A DNA stretch of 64,000 nt, taken from assembly GCF_031157255.1 (NCBI RefSeq), contig NZ_JAVIFX010000017.1, positions 1 through 64,000 on the forward strand, given 5' to 3'. The translations under genes and the position numbers were made by a program. The DNA is from Bradyrhizobium sp. LHD-71 (GTDB taxonomy: Bacteria > Pseudomonadota > Alphaproteobacteria > Rhizobiales > Xanthobacteraceae). Under the pieces are notes generated by a model. The model did not search any database. It saw nothing but the letters and a program-made list of their open reading frames with translations, and was not told where the DNA came from. Position 1 is the stretch's first letter, and each line of letters opens with the position of its first letter. Positions 1 through 8,693 of the stretch are shown one piece after another.

Positions 1-1
1 C

Positions 2-385
2 GAGTTGATCTGTTTGCCGCAGGGCACCTTGGCGGAGGCGATCCGCGCCGGCGGGGCGGGAATTCCCGCGTTCTTCACGCCGGTTGGTGTTGGAACCGAA
101 CTGACCAAGGGCAAGGAGGTGCGCGAGTTCGCTGGTCGCGAATACGTGCTCGAACATGCGCTGACAGCGGATCTCGCTCTTATTCGTGCTGACACGGCCG
201 ATCGTTTTGGCAATCTGACATTTCGCTACGCGCAGGCCAATTTTGGAACATCAATGGCGACCGCGGCGAAGCGATCAGTCGCGGAAGTTCGCGTGGTCAA
301 TGACGAGCCGACGCCGCATGATCGCGTGCAATTGCCGGGCGTGTATGTCGATCGGCTCGTCGTTGCGCCGGAGATCAAGCCATGA
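2..385 (+). CDS. CoA-transferase subunit A (3'-terminal part)
   Basis: This is the C-terminal part of the alpha subunit of a two-subunit family I CoA-transferase (3-oxoacid or 3-oxoadipate CoA-transferase type). The open frame runs into the left edge, so the true start lies outside the window. The visible part has the family's TPVGVGTELTKGK stretch, followed by LEHALTADLALIRADTADRFGNL and RYAQANF. Its stop overlaps the start of the beta-subunit gene by 4 bases (ATGA), which indicates translational coupling of an obligate heteromer. The exact acid substrate cannot be read from the sequence. The adjacent SDR gene and solute importer suggest catabolism, but that is inference. Confidence 0.85.
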   Translation, partial: ELICLPQGTLAEAIRAGGAGIPAFFTPVGVGTELTKGKEVREFAGREYVLEHALTADLALIRADTADRFGNLTFRYAQANFGTSMATAAKRSVAEVRVVNDEPTPHDRVQLPGVYVDRLVVAPEIKP

Positions 386-1068
386 AGCTCAATCGTAGTC
401 AGATGGCATGGCGCGCCGCTCAGGACATTGGTGACGGATGGCTCGTCAATCTTGGGATCGGCTTGCCGGTGGCGGTCGCGGATCACATTCCGCAAGGGCG
501 CGACGTCTTCTTCCACTCGGAGAATGGCGTGATCGGTGTCGGCCCGCTGGCGTCGACCGAGCGTGCGGACTCTGATCTGGTCGACGCGGGAAGCCGCCAG
601 ATCACGCTCAGGGCCGGGGCATCGATCGTCGATTCCGCCTGGTCGTTCTCATTGATCCGTGGCGGACACATCGATGTGACCGTTCTCGGCGCATTCGAGG
701 TTGCCGGGAACGGTGACCTTGCCAATTGGGATATGAAGATCCCGAACAAAGGCCCGCTGGTTGGCGGCGCGATGGATCTTGCCGCCGCTGCCAAGGCCGT
801 GTGGATCGTCATGGAGCACAACACGCGTTCGGGCGGTCCGCGCATTGTCAAGGAGTGTACGTTGCCTCTGACCGCCAAGCGCTGCGTCAAACGCATCTAT
901 ACGGACCTTGCCGTCATGGAGATCGGCCCGTCGGGTGTCATCGTCCATGAGATCGTCGATGGACTTTCGCGCGAAGAACTGCAGAAGCGCTCTGGGGCTC
1001 CGCTCACGTTCGCGGCCGATTGCAAGGCACTGACTGCGCCGCCACTCGCTGACGTCGCGCCGCAATAA
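382..1068 (+). CDS. CoA-transferase subunit B
   Basis: This is the beta subunit of the same CoA-transferase, 228 residues, the usual family length. It carries the catalytic glutamate in the SENG motif (FHSENGVIGVG, about residues 49-59), the residue that forms the glutamyl-CoA thioester in family I enzymes. The later GGAMDL and EIVDGLSREEL stretches also fit the family. It starts on the ATG that overlaps the upstream stop. Candidate names are the 3-oxoadipate (PcaJ-like) or acetoacetate (AtoA/ScoB-like) subunit. Motifs alone do not separate these, so no symbol is given. An SDR gene follows after 24 bases with a GGGGAG ribosome binding site and is probably co-transcribed. Confidence 0.88.
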   Translation: MKLNRSQMAWRAAQDIGDGWLVNLGIGLPVAVADHIPQGRDVFFHSENGVIGVGPLASTERADSDLVDAGSRQITLRAGASIVDSAWSFSLIRGGHIDVTVLGAFEVAGNGDLANWDMKIPNKGPLVGGAMDLAAAAKAVWIVMEHNTRSGGPRIVKECTLPLTAKRCVKRIYTDLAVMEIGPSGVIVHEIVDGLSREELQKRSGAPLTFAADCKALTAPPLADVAPQ

Positions 1069-1092
1069 ACAGGCATATCGGGGAGACGCGTC

Positions 1093-1893
1093 ATGGAAAT
1101 CTCGCTATCGGGTCGGACGGCCATCGTCACCGGAGGCAGCAAGGGCATTGGCTATGCAATTGCGACACGGTTCGTGAATTCCGGTGCCGACGTGATGATC
1201 TGTGCGCGTGGACGTGAGGCGCTCGACGAGGCGGTAAAATCGATTGGTGCGCAGACGGCACCCACGAAGGGTGGCAACGCACGCGGCAGGATTGTCGGTG
1301 CGGCAGGCGACGTGTCGAAGCCGGACGATGTAAAGCGCATTTACGATGAAGCGATGAAGGCGTTCGGCAAGGTCGATATCCTGGTCAATAATGCCGGCGT
1401 ATCGCGCGCTGGAGCGTTCGAGACGCTGACCGACGAACGGATGCAGGAAGATCTCGATCAGAAGCTGTTCGCTGCAATCCGTATGACGCGGCTGGTCTGG
1501 CCGCAGATGAAGGAGCGGCGCTGGGGCCGCGTCATCAACGTGCTCAATACGGGCGCGAAGGCGCCGCGTGCAGCGAGCGCGCCGACCTCGATCTCGCGCG
1601 CTGCCGGCATGGCGCTGACGAAAGTTCTGGCGGGCGAGGGCGCGCCGCATAACGTGCTGGTCAATGCGCTGCTGGTGGGCATCATTGAAGCAGATCAACA
1701 CGTGCAGGCGGCCAAGCGCACAGGCGTTCCGATTGATGAATATATGGCGCAGCGGGCGAAGACGATTCCGCTTGGCCGTCCGGGCAAGGCGGAGGAGTTC
1801 GCGAATATGGCCTGCTTCCTCGTTTCGGACCAGGGTGGCTTTATCACGGGAACCGCGACCAACGTCGACGGCGGAATGTCTCCGGTCGTCTAG
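1093..1893 (+). CDS. SDR-fold protein lacking the catalytic Ser-Tyr-Lys residues
   Basis: This 266-residue protein has a classical short-chain dehydrogenase fold. The cofactor motif TGGSKGIG lies at about residues 14-21, NNAGVSR at about 100, and the C-terminal GxxxNVDGG ending is present. Where active SDRs carry YxxxK, it reads TSISR (in APTSISRAAGMALTK), so Tyr becomes Thr and Lys becomes Arg. The serine expected 13 residues earlier is also absent (VLNTGAKAP). NAD(P) binding is likely, but standard carbonyl/alcohol oxidoreduction is doubtful. It follows the CoA-transferase genes on the same strand and may act on a related acyl or aromatic intermediate, or have a non-redox role. I have a vague memory of similar APTS-S-RAAG proteins in relatives, which would make this a subfamily and not a decayed gene. 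Confidence 0.8.
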   Translation: MEISLSGRTAIVTGGSKGIGYAIATRFVNSGADVMICARGREALDEAVKSIGAQTAPTKGGNARGRIVGAAGDVSKPDDVKRIYDEAMKAFGKVDILVNNAGVSRAGAFETLTDERMQEDLDQKLFAAIRMTRLVWPQMKERRWGRVINVLNTGAKAPRAASAPTSISRAAGMALTKVLAGEGAPHNVLVNALLVGIIEADQHVQAAKRTGVPIDEYMAQRAKTIPLGRPGKAEEFANMACFLVSDQGGFITGTATNVDGGMSPVV

Positions 1894-1939
1894 CGGTCGG
1901 CAACCAACAATATCAGATGCCGTCGATTGGAAATGCACG

Positions 1940-2581
1940 TCAGATTTCGATGACGTCGCTCGTGCCTGTGGCGGGCAAAGCCGAAGTACGCGTCGCGCGT
2001 GCGATCGCTGTCTGGCAGACCACGAGATCCTGATCGATCACCGCACGGATCTTGTATTGCGGGAGCCTATGCGGGTCTCGCAACAGGTTGTTGATCTCGA
2101 ACTTGCCGTCTTCGCTGATGGTCTTCAGCGACGCGATGATGTGGCTGACTGCGCCGCGGTCGAAGAAGGGCAGCAGCAGCCGCTCGTACACGACTGTGCG
2201 CCCGTTGATGTCCTTGATCGTTGAGGCTGAATAAGTCGGCAGCTCACGGTTTGCACACTCTTCGTAGATCGGCAGCACGAGATCGACCATCTGTGGCCCG
2301 ACGTAGTCACGCAGGTCGGTTCCGATGTTGTTCCGATCGGTTGTCCCGTAAGCTTGTGACAGTCGTGAACCATTGCTGTCGATAATGAACTGCCAGCTAA
2401 ATTCATTGCGCTTCACGACGTAGTGGACGATGTCCTTGATCTCGTCCTCGATACGCACCGGGTTGTATTCGCTGATCGACGGGCGCGCACTGATGGTCGA
2501 TCGCAAGCGTAGCCAGGTGTTCAGCAGGTCGCGCTGCTTGACCGATCGAACGATGGAAGGAGAAGCGCTCTCAAACATCAT
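1940..2581 (-). CDS. PAS-domain protein (PAS_5-like)
   Basis: This soluble protein of about 213 residues has a single PAS-like core. It opens with LLNTWLRLR, then FSWQFIIDSNGSRLSQAYGT, a GTDLRDYVGP turn, and the strand pair TVVYERLLLPFFD and IIASLKTIS. This pattern resembles the PAS_5 family of alphaproteobacterial sensory proteins. There is no output domain (no HTH, kinase or GGDEF), so it may be a stand-alone sensor or partner protein. I chose the tandem ATG at 2581/2578; the longer frame would need a TTG at 2653. The gene is convergent with the CoA-transferase operon and divergent from the ABC importer. Ligand and partner are unknown. Confidence 0.65.
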   Translation of the reverse strand: MMFESASPSIVRSVKQRDLLNTWLRLRSTISARPSISEYNPVRIEDEIKDIVHYVVKRNEFSWQFIIDSNGSRLSQAYGTTDRNNIGTDLRDYVGPQMVDLVLPIYEECANRELPTYSASTIKDINGRTVVYERLLLPFFDRGAVSHIIASLKTISEDGKFEINNLLRDPHRLPQYKIRAVIDQDLVVCQTAIARATRTSALPATGTSDVIEI

Positions 2582-3129
2582 TGCCAGGGTCCGTCTCGGC
2601 GGTACTTGCTCGCAGCGAGCGAGTGGTCGGCAAAAAAAGCTTCCAGTATCCAAGGAGTTACCAAAGCGGGATTAAGGAAGGCTTTCAGGGCACAAGCAGA
2701 AAGGTGATATCGACGGCCGTTTGATTCAGGGCGTTTCGCAAGCAGTTCCCTGGTACTGTCGCACCGGCCGTCATGTTCCATCCCGACGATTTTGCAGGCG
2801 TTGGCCGTCCGACTTCTGATCGTTGCAGCGTTCGCAAGACCGTTCGGTCGAGTTAGGTCATTCACCAAGACGAAGTTCTGTCCGGCGAAACGCGCGATGA
2901 GCGGCGTCTGCGACTAAAGACTACTGCGGGAGGAGAAAACCATCGTCCTGCTCATCAATACGGCTTGCGGAATGCTTGATCTTCAACGCATATTCCGCCC
3001 CGCGAGAGGCCCCAATCAAGAGCGCTGAAGCTCCTATCCGCACGAAGACGGAACAGGCCGAAGGGAGATACGTCGAGAGACCTTGTAGTAAGCGTCGTTC
3101 GCTTCTGAAGGTCGCAAGGGGAATTTCGA
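2582..3129. other. Intergenic region, about 550 bases, no gene recognised
   Basis: This divergent region lies between the PAS gene and the ABC importer and must hold promoters for both. It contains a short GC palindrome (GCTCGCAGCGAGC near 2609-2621). A strong Shine-Dalgarno-like run, GGGAGGAGAAAACC, at about 2928-2941 is followed by ATC instead of a start codon. No open frame here shows protein-like composition. I see no tRNA or known riboswitch fold. Confidence 0.4.
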
Positions 3130-3877
3130 TTGAGTGGTGAGTTTATTCTCGAAACCCGCGGCCTGACGAAGGAATTCGCGGGTTTTGTTGCGGTCCATGA
3201 CGTCAATCTCCGGGTACGCAGGGGCCACATTCACGCGCTGATTGGTCCGAATGGCGCCGGCAAAACGACCTGCTTCAACCTGCTGTCGAAGTTCCTGCAG
3301 CCGTCACGTGGCGAGATTCTCTATAACGGGAGAGACATCACTTCGCTGAGGCCTGCCGATATCGCGCGGCTGGGCCTCGTGCGTTCATTCCAGATCTCGG
3401 CGGTGTTTCCGCATCTGACGGCGCTCGAGAATGTTCGCGTCGCCTTGCAGCGTCAGCACGGCAGTTCCTTCGACTTCTGGCGGTCGAAATCGGTGCTCGA
3501 TCGCTTCAACGATCGTGCCCACGAGCTTCTCAACGACGTCGGACTGGATGAGTTTGCGAACGTAATCGCGGTCGAGATGCCTTATGGCCGCAAACGGGCA
3601 CTTGAGATCGCCACCACGCTCGCGCTCGATCCGGAGATGATGCTGCTGGATGAACCGATGGCCGGCATGGGCCACGAGGACATCGACAAGATTTCGGCGC
3701 TGATCAAACGGATTTCACGAAATCACACGATCCTGATGGTCGAGCACAATCTCAGCGTGGTGGCCAACCTTTCCAATACCATCACGGTGCTGACACGGGG
3801 GCGAGTGCTGGCCGAAGGAAACTATGCCGACCTGACCAAGGATGAACGCGTGAAAGAAGCTTATCTCGGAGCAGGCC

Positions 3878-3885
<8 letters not shown>
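3130..3885 (+). CDS. ABC transporter ATP-binding protein, LivG type
   Basis: This is one of the two cytoplasmic ATPases of a Liv/HAAT-family importer, 251 residues. Walker A is GPNGAGKTT (about residues 38-46). The signature position has the divergent MPYGRKRALEIA, as is usual for LivG-type subunits. Walker B is MMLLDEPMAGMG. The start is a TTG at 3130 preceded by AAGGGG; no in-frame ATG or GTG sits closer. The stop overlaps the LivF-type gene by 8 bases. Substrates of this family include branched-chain amino acids, aromatic acids, amides and urea. The nearby CoA-transferase genes make an organic acid plausible, but that is inference. Confidence 0.9.
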
Positions 3886-4633
<748 letters not shown>

Positions 4634-4683
4634 GCCGACAAGCGACATAATCCAAGACAAACGACAATAATCCAGGAGGGACA

Positions 4684-5904
4684 ATGACACGATCTCTGGC
4701 AATGCTGACGCTGACGAGCGCGCTGGTCGCGGCGGCTGGCGCCTTCGCGCAAACGACGGATAAGAACGCCAAGATCGGCGTTCTCAACGACCAGTCGAGT
4801 CTCTACGCCGATGTCAGCGGCGCCGGCTCGACGTTGGCCGCCCAGATGGCGGTCGAAGACTCCGGACTGACCGGCAAGGGCTGGAAGATCGACGTGATCT
4901 CGGCCGATCACCAGAACAAGCCGGACGTCGGCACCAACATCGCGCGGCAATGGTTCGACGTGGAGAAGGTCGACGTCATCGCCGACGTGCCGACATCCAG
5001 CGTTGGGCTTGCGATCAACAACGTCGTGAAGGAGAAAAACGGCGTTTACCTGAACTCGGGTGCGGCTGCCTCCGACCTGACGACCACGCAGTGCTCGCCG
5101 AACACTGTGCACTGGACCTACGATACTTACCTGCTGGCGAACGGCACCGGCAAGGCGTTGGTGAAGGCCGGCGGCGACACGTGGTACTTCCTCACCGCGG
5201 ACTACGCGTTCGGTCATGCGCTCGAACGCGACACCTCGGCGGTGGTTACCGCGAACGGGGGCAAGATCCTCGGTGGCGTCCGGCACCCACTCAACACGTC
5301 GGATTTCTCATCCTTCCTGCTGCAGGCCCAGGCATCGAAGGCAAAGATTGTCGGTCTCGCCAACGCCGGTGGTGACACGACCAACTCAATCAAGCAGGCT
5401 GCCGAATTCGGCATTGTCACGGGGGGCCAAAAGCTCGCCGGCCTTCTTATGTTCATCTCCGACATCCATGCGCTCGGTTTGAACACCGCGCAGGGTATGA
5501 ATTTCACCGAGACCTTCTATTGGGACCTGAACGACCAGACGCGTGCGTTCTCCAAGCGGTTCTCGGAGCGCATGCGGAACAAGGCGATGCCGACCATGGT
5601 CCAAGCCGGTGTCTACGCTGCGACACTGCACTATCTCAAGACGCTGGAGGCGCTCGGCGGCAATCCGCATGACGGCGTCAAGGTCGTCGCGAAGATGAAG
5701 GAAATGCCGACCGACGATCCGCTGTTCGGCAAGGGAACCATTCGCGCCGACGGACGCAAGCTGCACCCCGGTTACCTGTTCGAGGTGAAGAAGCCGTCGG
5801 AATCGAAGTATCCGTGGGACTATTACAAGCTCGTCGCGACAATTCCGGCTGACGAGGCCTTTACCCCGGTAGACAAGAGCCCTTGTCCGCTGCTGAAGAA
5901 GTAA
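4684..5904 (+). CDS. ABC transporter substrate-binding protein (type 1 periplasmic fold)
   Basis: This is the periplasmic solute receptor of the Liv-type importer, 406 residues. A signal peptide of about 22 residues ends at AGAFAQ, then the mature protein begins with IGVLNDQSSLYADVSGAGS. The fold is that of leucine/amide-binding proteins. Features include DVPTSSVGLAINNVVKEKN, YFLTADYAFGHALERD and a long C-terminal lobe. A strong AGGAGGGACA ribosome binding site precedes the ATG. The closest relatives I recall are receptors of the aromatic or organic acid type, not classical LivJ, but the ligand cannot be fixed from sequence. A GC-rich hairpin follows the gene before the permeases, a common way to make more receptor than membrane subunits. 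Confidence 0.9.
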   Translation: MTRSLAMLTLTSALVAAAGAFAQTTDKNAKIGVLNDQSSLYADVSGAGSTLAAQMAVEDSGLTGKGWKIDVISADHQNKPDVGTNIARQWFDVEKVDVIADVPTSSVGLAINNVVKEKNGVYLNSGAAASDLTTTQCSPNTVHWTYDTYLLANGTGKALVKAGGDTWYFLTADYAFGHALERDTSAVVTANGGKILGGVRHPLNTSDFSSFLLQAQASKAKIVGLANAGGDTTNSIKQAAEFGIVTGGQKLAGLLMFISDIHALGLNTAQGMNFTETFYWDLNDQTRAFSKRFSERMRNKAMPTMVQAGVYAATLHYLKTLEALGGNPHDGVKVVAKMKEMPTDDPLFGKGTIRADGRKLHPGYLFEVKKPSESKYPWDYYKLVATIPADEAFTPVDKSPCPLLKK

Positions 5905-5914
5905 GATGGTTATG

Positions 5915-5939
5915 GCCCGGCGGCGGCTCGCCGCCGGGC
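5915..5939 (+). terminator. GC-rich hairpin between receptor and permease genes
   Basis: A perfect 11-bp stem (GCCCGGCGGCG / CGCCGCCGGGC) with a 3-base loop lies 10 bases after the stop of the substrate-binding protein gene. It is followed by TGCCTTCTTT but no clear T tract. It probably acts as a partial terminator or mRNA 3'-end stabiliser within the transporter operon. Confidence 0.6.
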
Positions 5940-5979
5940 TGCCTTCTTTGATGCGTTCTCTGAACCGGATTGCGTGACG

Positions 5980-6855
5980 ATGGGGATCAATACGCAGGCG
6001 CTGATGGCGCAACTGCTGGTCGGGCTGATCAACGGCTCGTTCTATGCACTGCTGAGCCTGGGGCTGGCCGTCATTTTCGGCATGCTCAACATCATCAATT
6101 TCGCCCACGGCGCGCTCTACATGATGGGCGCCTTCGTCGCCTATTTCCTGCTGAGCATCTTCGGACTCAACTACTGGTTTGCGCTTGTGCTTGCGCCGAT
6201 CATCGTTGGCGCATTCGGAATGATCCTCGAACGCACGATGTTGCAGCGGCTCGCGGGTCTCGACCACCTTTATGGATTGCTTCTGACCTTCGGCCTGGCC
6301 CTAATCATCCAGGGCGTGTTCCAGAACTTTTTCGGATCGTCCGGCCTGCCGTACGCCATTCCGACGGCCCTGCAGGGAGGCACCAATCTCGGCTTCATGT
6401 TCTTGCCGACCTACCGCGCATGGGTGGTCGTGTTCTCGCTCACGGTCTGCCTGCTCACCTGGTTCCTGATCGAAAAGACCCGGCTCGGCGCTTATTTGCG
6501 AGCGGCCACGGAGAATCCGACGCTGGTCCGCGCCTTTGGCGTCAATGTGCCTCGCATGATCACGCTGACCTATGGGCTCGGTGTCGGACTTGCCGCACTT
6601 GCCGGCGTTCTGTCGGCGCCCATCAATCAGGTCCGGCCGCTGATGGGAGCGGATCTGATCATCGTGGTGTTTGCGGTGGTGGTGATCGGCGGCATGGGCT
6701 CCATCATGGGGTCGATCGTGACCGGCTTCATGCTCGGCGTGCTTGAAGGATTGACCAAGTACTTTTATCCCGAAGCCTCGAACACGGTCGTGTTCGTATT
6801 CATGGTCCTGGTGCTTTTGTTAAAGCCTTCCGGACTGACGGGCAGGGCGGCGTAA
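5980..6855 (+). CDS. ABC transporter permease, LivH type
   Basis: This membrane subunit of the Liv-type importer has 291 residues and about eight hydrophobic segments. It has the family features NGSFYALLSLGLAVIFGMLNIINFAHGALYMMGAF near the N-terminus and a coupling region with RLGAYLRAATENPTLVRAFGVNV. I chose the ATG at 5980; a GTG at 5974 would add two residues. No good Shine-Dalgarno precedes either. The LivM-type gene follows after 2 bases, so the two permeases are coupled. Confidence 0.9.
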   Translation: MGINTQALMAQLLVGLINGSFYALLSLGLAVIFGMLNIINFAHGALYMMGAFVAYFLLSIFGLNYWFALVLAPIIVGAFGMILERTMLQRLAGLDHLYGLLLTFGLALIIQGVFQNFFGSSGLPYAIPTALQGGTNLGFMFLPTYRAWVVVFSLTVCLLTWFLIEKTRLGAYLRAATENPTLVRAFGVNVPRMITLTYGLGVGLAALAGVLSAPINQVRPLMGADLIIVVFAVVVIGGMGSIMGSIVTGFMLGVLEGLTKYFYPEASNTVVFVFMVLVLLLKPSGLTGRAA

Positions 6856-6857
6856 CG

Positions 6858-7829
6858 ATGACAAGCATCACCGAAAACGCGGACATACGGCAGCCTGCGC
6901 GGTCAGGTAGCGAGCACTCGATCGCGATCGCTGCGATGGCCGTGATCTTGATTGTGCTGCCATGGACGGGGGTTTATCCGTACTTCATCATGCAGGCGCT
7001 TTGCTTTGCCCTGTTTGCGTGCGCTTTCAATCTCCTGATCGGCTACGGCGGATTGCTGTCGTTCGGCCACGCCATGTTCCTCGGCACTGCCGGTTACATT
7101 ACGGCACATGCGATCAAGGAGTGGGGCTTCCCGCCTGAACTGGGAATTCTGGCCGGCACGCTTGCCGCCGCTGCGCTCGGTGTACTCGCCGGACTTGTGG
7201 CGATCCGACGCCAGGGCATCTATTTCGCGATGATTACGCTCGCGCTGTCGCAGCTTCTGTACTTCGTGTACCTGCAGGCGAAGTTCACCCATGGTGAGGA
7301 CGGCATTCAGAGCGTGCCTCAAGGCAAGCTGTTCGGCTTGTTCAACCTGTCCCAGCCCTTGACGCTCTACTACGTGGTGCTGGCGTTCTTTCTGTTCGGC
7401 TTCCTCATCATCTACCGGGCGATCAACTCGCCGTTTGGCGAAGTTCTGAAATCGATTCGCGAAAACGAGCCGCGCGCCATTTCGCTCGGGTACAGGACCG
7501 ACCAGTACAAGCTGCTGGCCTTCATTCTTTCGGGAACCCTCGCCGGACTGGCCGGGGCGGTGAAAGTGCTGGTGGCCCAGAATGCCTCGTTGACCGACGT
7601 GCACTGGACCATGTCCGGCGAAGTCGTCCTCATTGTCCTGCTCGGCGGTCTCGGCACCATTTTTGGACCCGTGGTTGGGGCCTTCATCATCATCGCCATG
7701 CAGCAATATCTTGCCGGCTTCGGGCAGTGGGTGCTGGTGATCCAGGGCGTAATCTTCGTTGTCTGCGTGCTGGCGTTCCGCCGGGGTATCGTCGGCGAAA
7801 TCGCGTACTACACGGGGCGTTCGCTCTGA
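6858..7829 (+). CDS. ABC transporter permease, LivM type
   Basis: This is the second membrane subunit of the importer, 323 residues and multi-spanning. Its motifs are those of the LivM family: FNLLIGYGGLLSFGHAMFLGTAGY, the cytoplasmic coupling helix EVLKSIRENEPRAISLGY, and GGLGTIFGPVVGAF near the end. It completes the five-gene importer that starts at 3130. The next gene begins a separate phosphate transport unit with its own regulatory site. Confidence 0.9.
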   Translation: MTSITENADIRQPARSGSEHSIAIAAMAVILIVLPWTGVYPYFIMQALCFALFACAFNLLIGYGGLLSFGHAMFLGTAGYITAHAIKEWGFPPELGILAGTLAAAALGVLAGLVAIRRQGIYFAMITLALSQLLYFVYLQAKFTHGEDGIQSVPQGKLFGLFNLSQPLTLYYVVLAFFLFGFLIIYRAINSPFGEVLKSIRENEPRAISLGYRTDQYKLLAFILSGTLAGLAGAVKVLVAQNASLTDVHWTMSGEVVLIVLLGGLGTIFGPVVGAFIIIAMQQYLAGFGQWVLVIQGVIFVVCVLAFRRGIVGEIAYYTGRSL

Positions 7830-7905
7830 ATTTTTGCTACGTGTGGCTGCGCACAAAGCGGTGGATGGCAGCCAGCAGCGCACTTGCCTGTCCCGGAAAA
7901 GCTGT

Positions 7906-7923
7906 ATGACAGATTTGTGACAG
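7906..7923 (-). promoter_or_regulatory. PHO box (PhoB binding site) upstream of the DUF47-pit operon
   Basis: Read on the minus strand the site is CTGTCACAAATCTGTCAT: two 7-base PhoB half-sites (CTGTCAC and CTGTCAT) separated by the usual AT-rich 4-base spacer. It lies 31 bases before the chosen ATG and only 19 bases before the GAGGA ribosome binding site, downstream of where an activating PHO box would sit. In Sinorhizobium meliloti the homologous orfA-pit operon is known to be repressed by PhoB under phosphate limitation, which fits this placement. Orientation and proximity are seen directly; the repressor role here is inferred. Confidence 0.75.
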
Positions 7924-7953
7924 TGCGCCGGGACTGGCGCGTGAGGAATGCTT

Positions 7954-8601
7954 ATGCTGCTGCGTTGGTTTCGGGCCCTTTTGCCGCGGGAGGAGCGGTT
8001 CTTCGAGCTTTTTAATCAGCATGCTCAAGTGGTTGTGGCCGGCGCCGATGCCTTGCAGGGGGTGTTGCGGGGCGGTCCGGATATCCAGAAGTATTGCCAG
8101 CTCGTGACCCAGCATGAGAGCGAAGCCGACAACATCACCCGCCAGGTGCTGACGGCGGTGCGCCGTACCTTCATCACCCCGTTCGATCGCGTCGACATCA
8201 AGAACCTCATTACTTCGATGGATGACGCCATCGACCAGATGGAGCAGACGGCCAAGGCCGTCATGTTGTTCGAGGTCGAGGAGTTCGAGCAGCCGATGCG
8301 CGAGATGGGCGCGATCATCTCCGAGTGCGCCGGCCTTGTGGTGCAAGCGCTGCCATTGTTGCAGTCGATCGGCCAGAACGTCGGCACGATCACGGCGATC
8401 ACTGAGGAACTGACCAAGCTGGAAGGCAGGGTGGACGACCTGCACGATATCGGTCTGAAAGAGCTGTTCCTCAAACATCGCCACGCCAATGCGATGGACT
8501 TTATCGTCGGCGTGGAAATCTACGATCACCTCGAGAAGGTTGCGGACCGGTTCGACGACGTCGCCAACGAAATCAATAGCATCATGATCGAGCAGGTTTG
8601 A
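7954..8601 (+). CDS. DUF47 family (PhoU-like) protein, Pit accessory factor
   Basis: This 215-residue, mostly helical protein belongs to the DUF47/TIGR00153 family, distantly related to PhoU. Features include LPREERFFELFNQHA near the start, HESEADNITRQVL, FDRVDIKNLITSMDDAIDQME and VEIYDHLEKVADRFDDVANEI. Proteins of this family are encoded next to Pit permeases and are thought to modulate them, as orfA does in rhizobia. I chose ATG 7954, six bases after GAGGA; the ATG at 7948 directly abuts that site. The Pit gene follows at 8694. Confidence 0.88.
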   Translation: MLLRWFRALLPREERFFELFNQHAQVVVAGADALQGVLRGGPDIQKYCQLVTQHESEADNITRQVLTAVRRTFITPFDRVDIKNLITSMDDAIDQMEQTAKAVMLFEVEEFEQPMREMGAIISECAGLVVQALPLLQSIGQNVGTITAITEELTKLEGRVDDLHDIGLKELFLKHRHANAMDFIVGVEIYDHLEKVADRFDDVANEINSIMIEQV

Positions 8602-8693
8602 GGATGGTCCCGACGAGAAGGGGCCGGCGTTCGGTCATGCTTGAAACAGGAATCGAGATCGCGTCCGGTTTCCACGCGGTCGGAGCGTGAGCC

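Noticed and set aside
2578-2868. A 96-residue minus-strand frame upstream of the PAS gene
   Set aside because: No start site with a ribosome binding site and no protein-like pattern; the region is left as intergenic.
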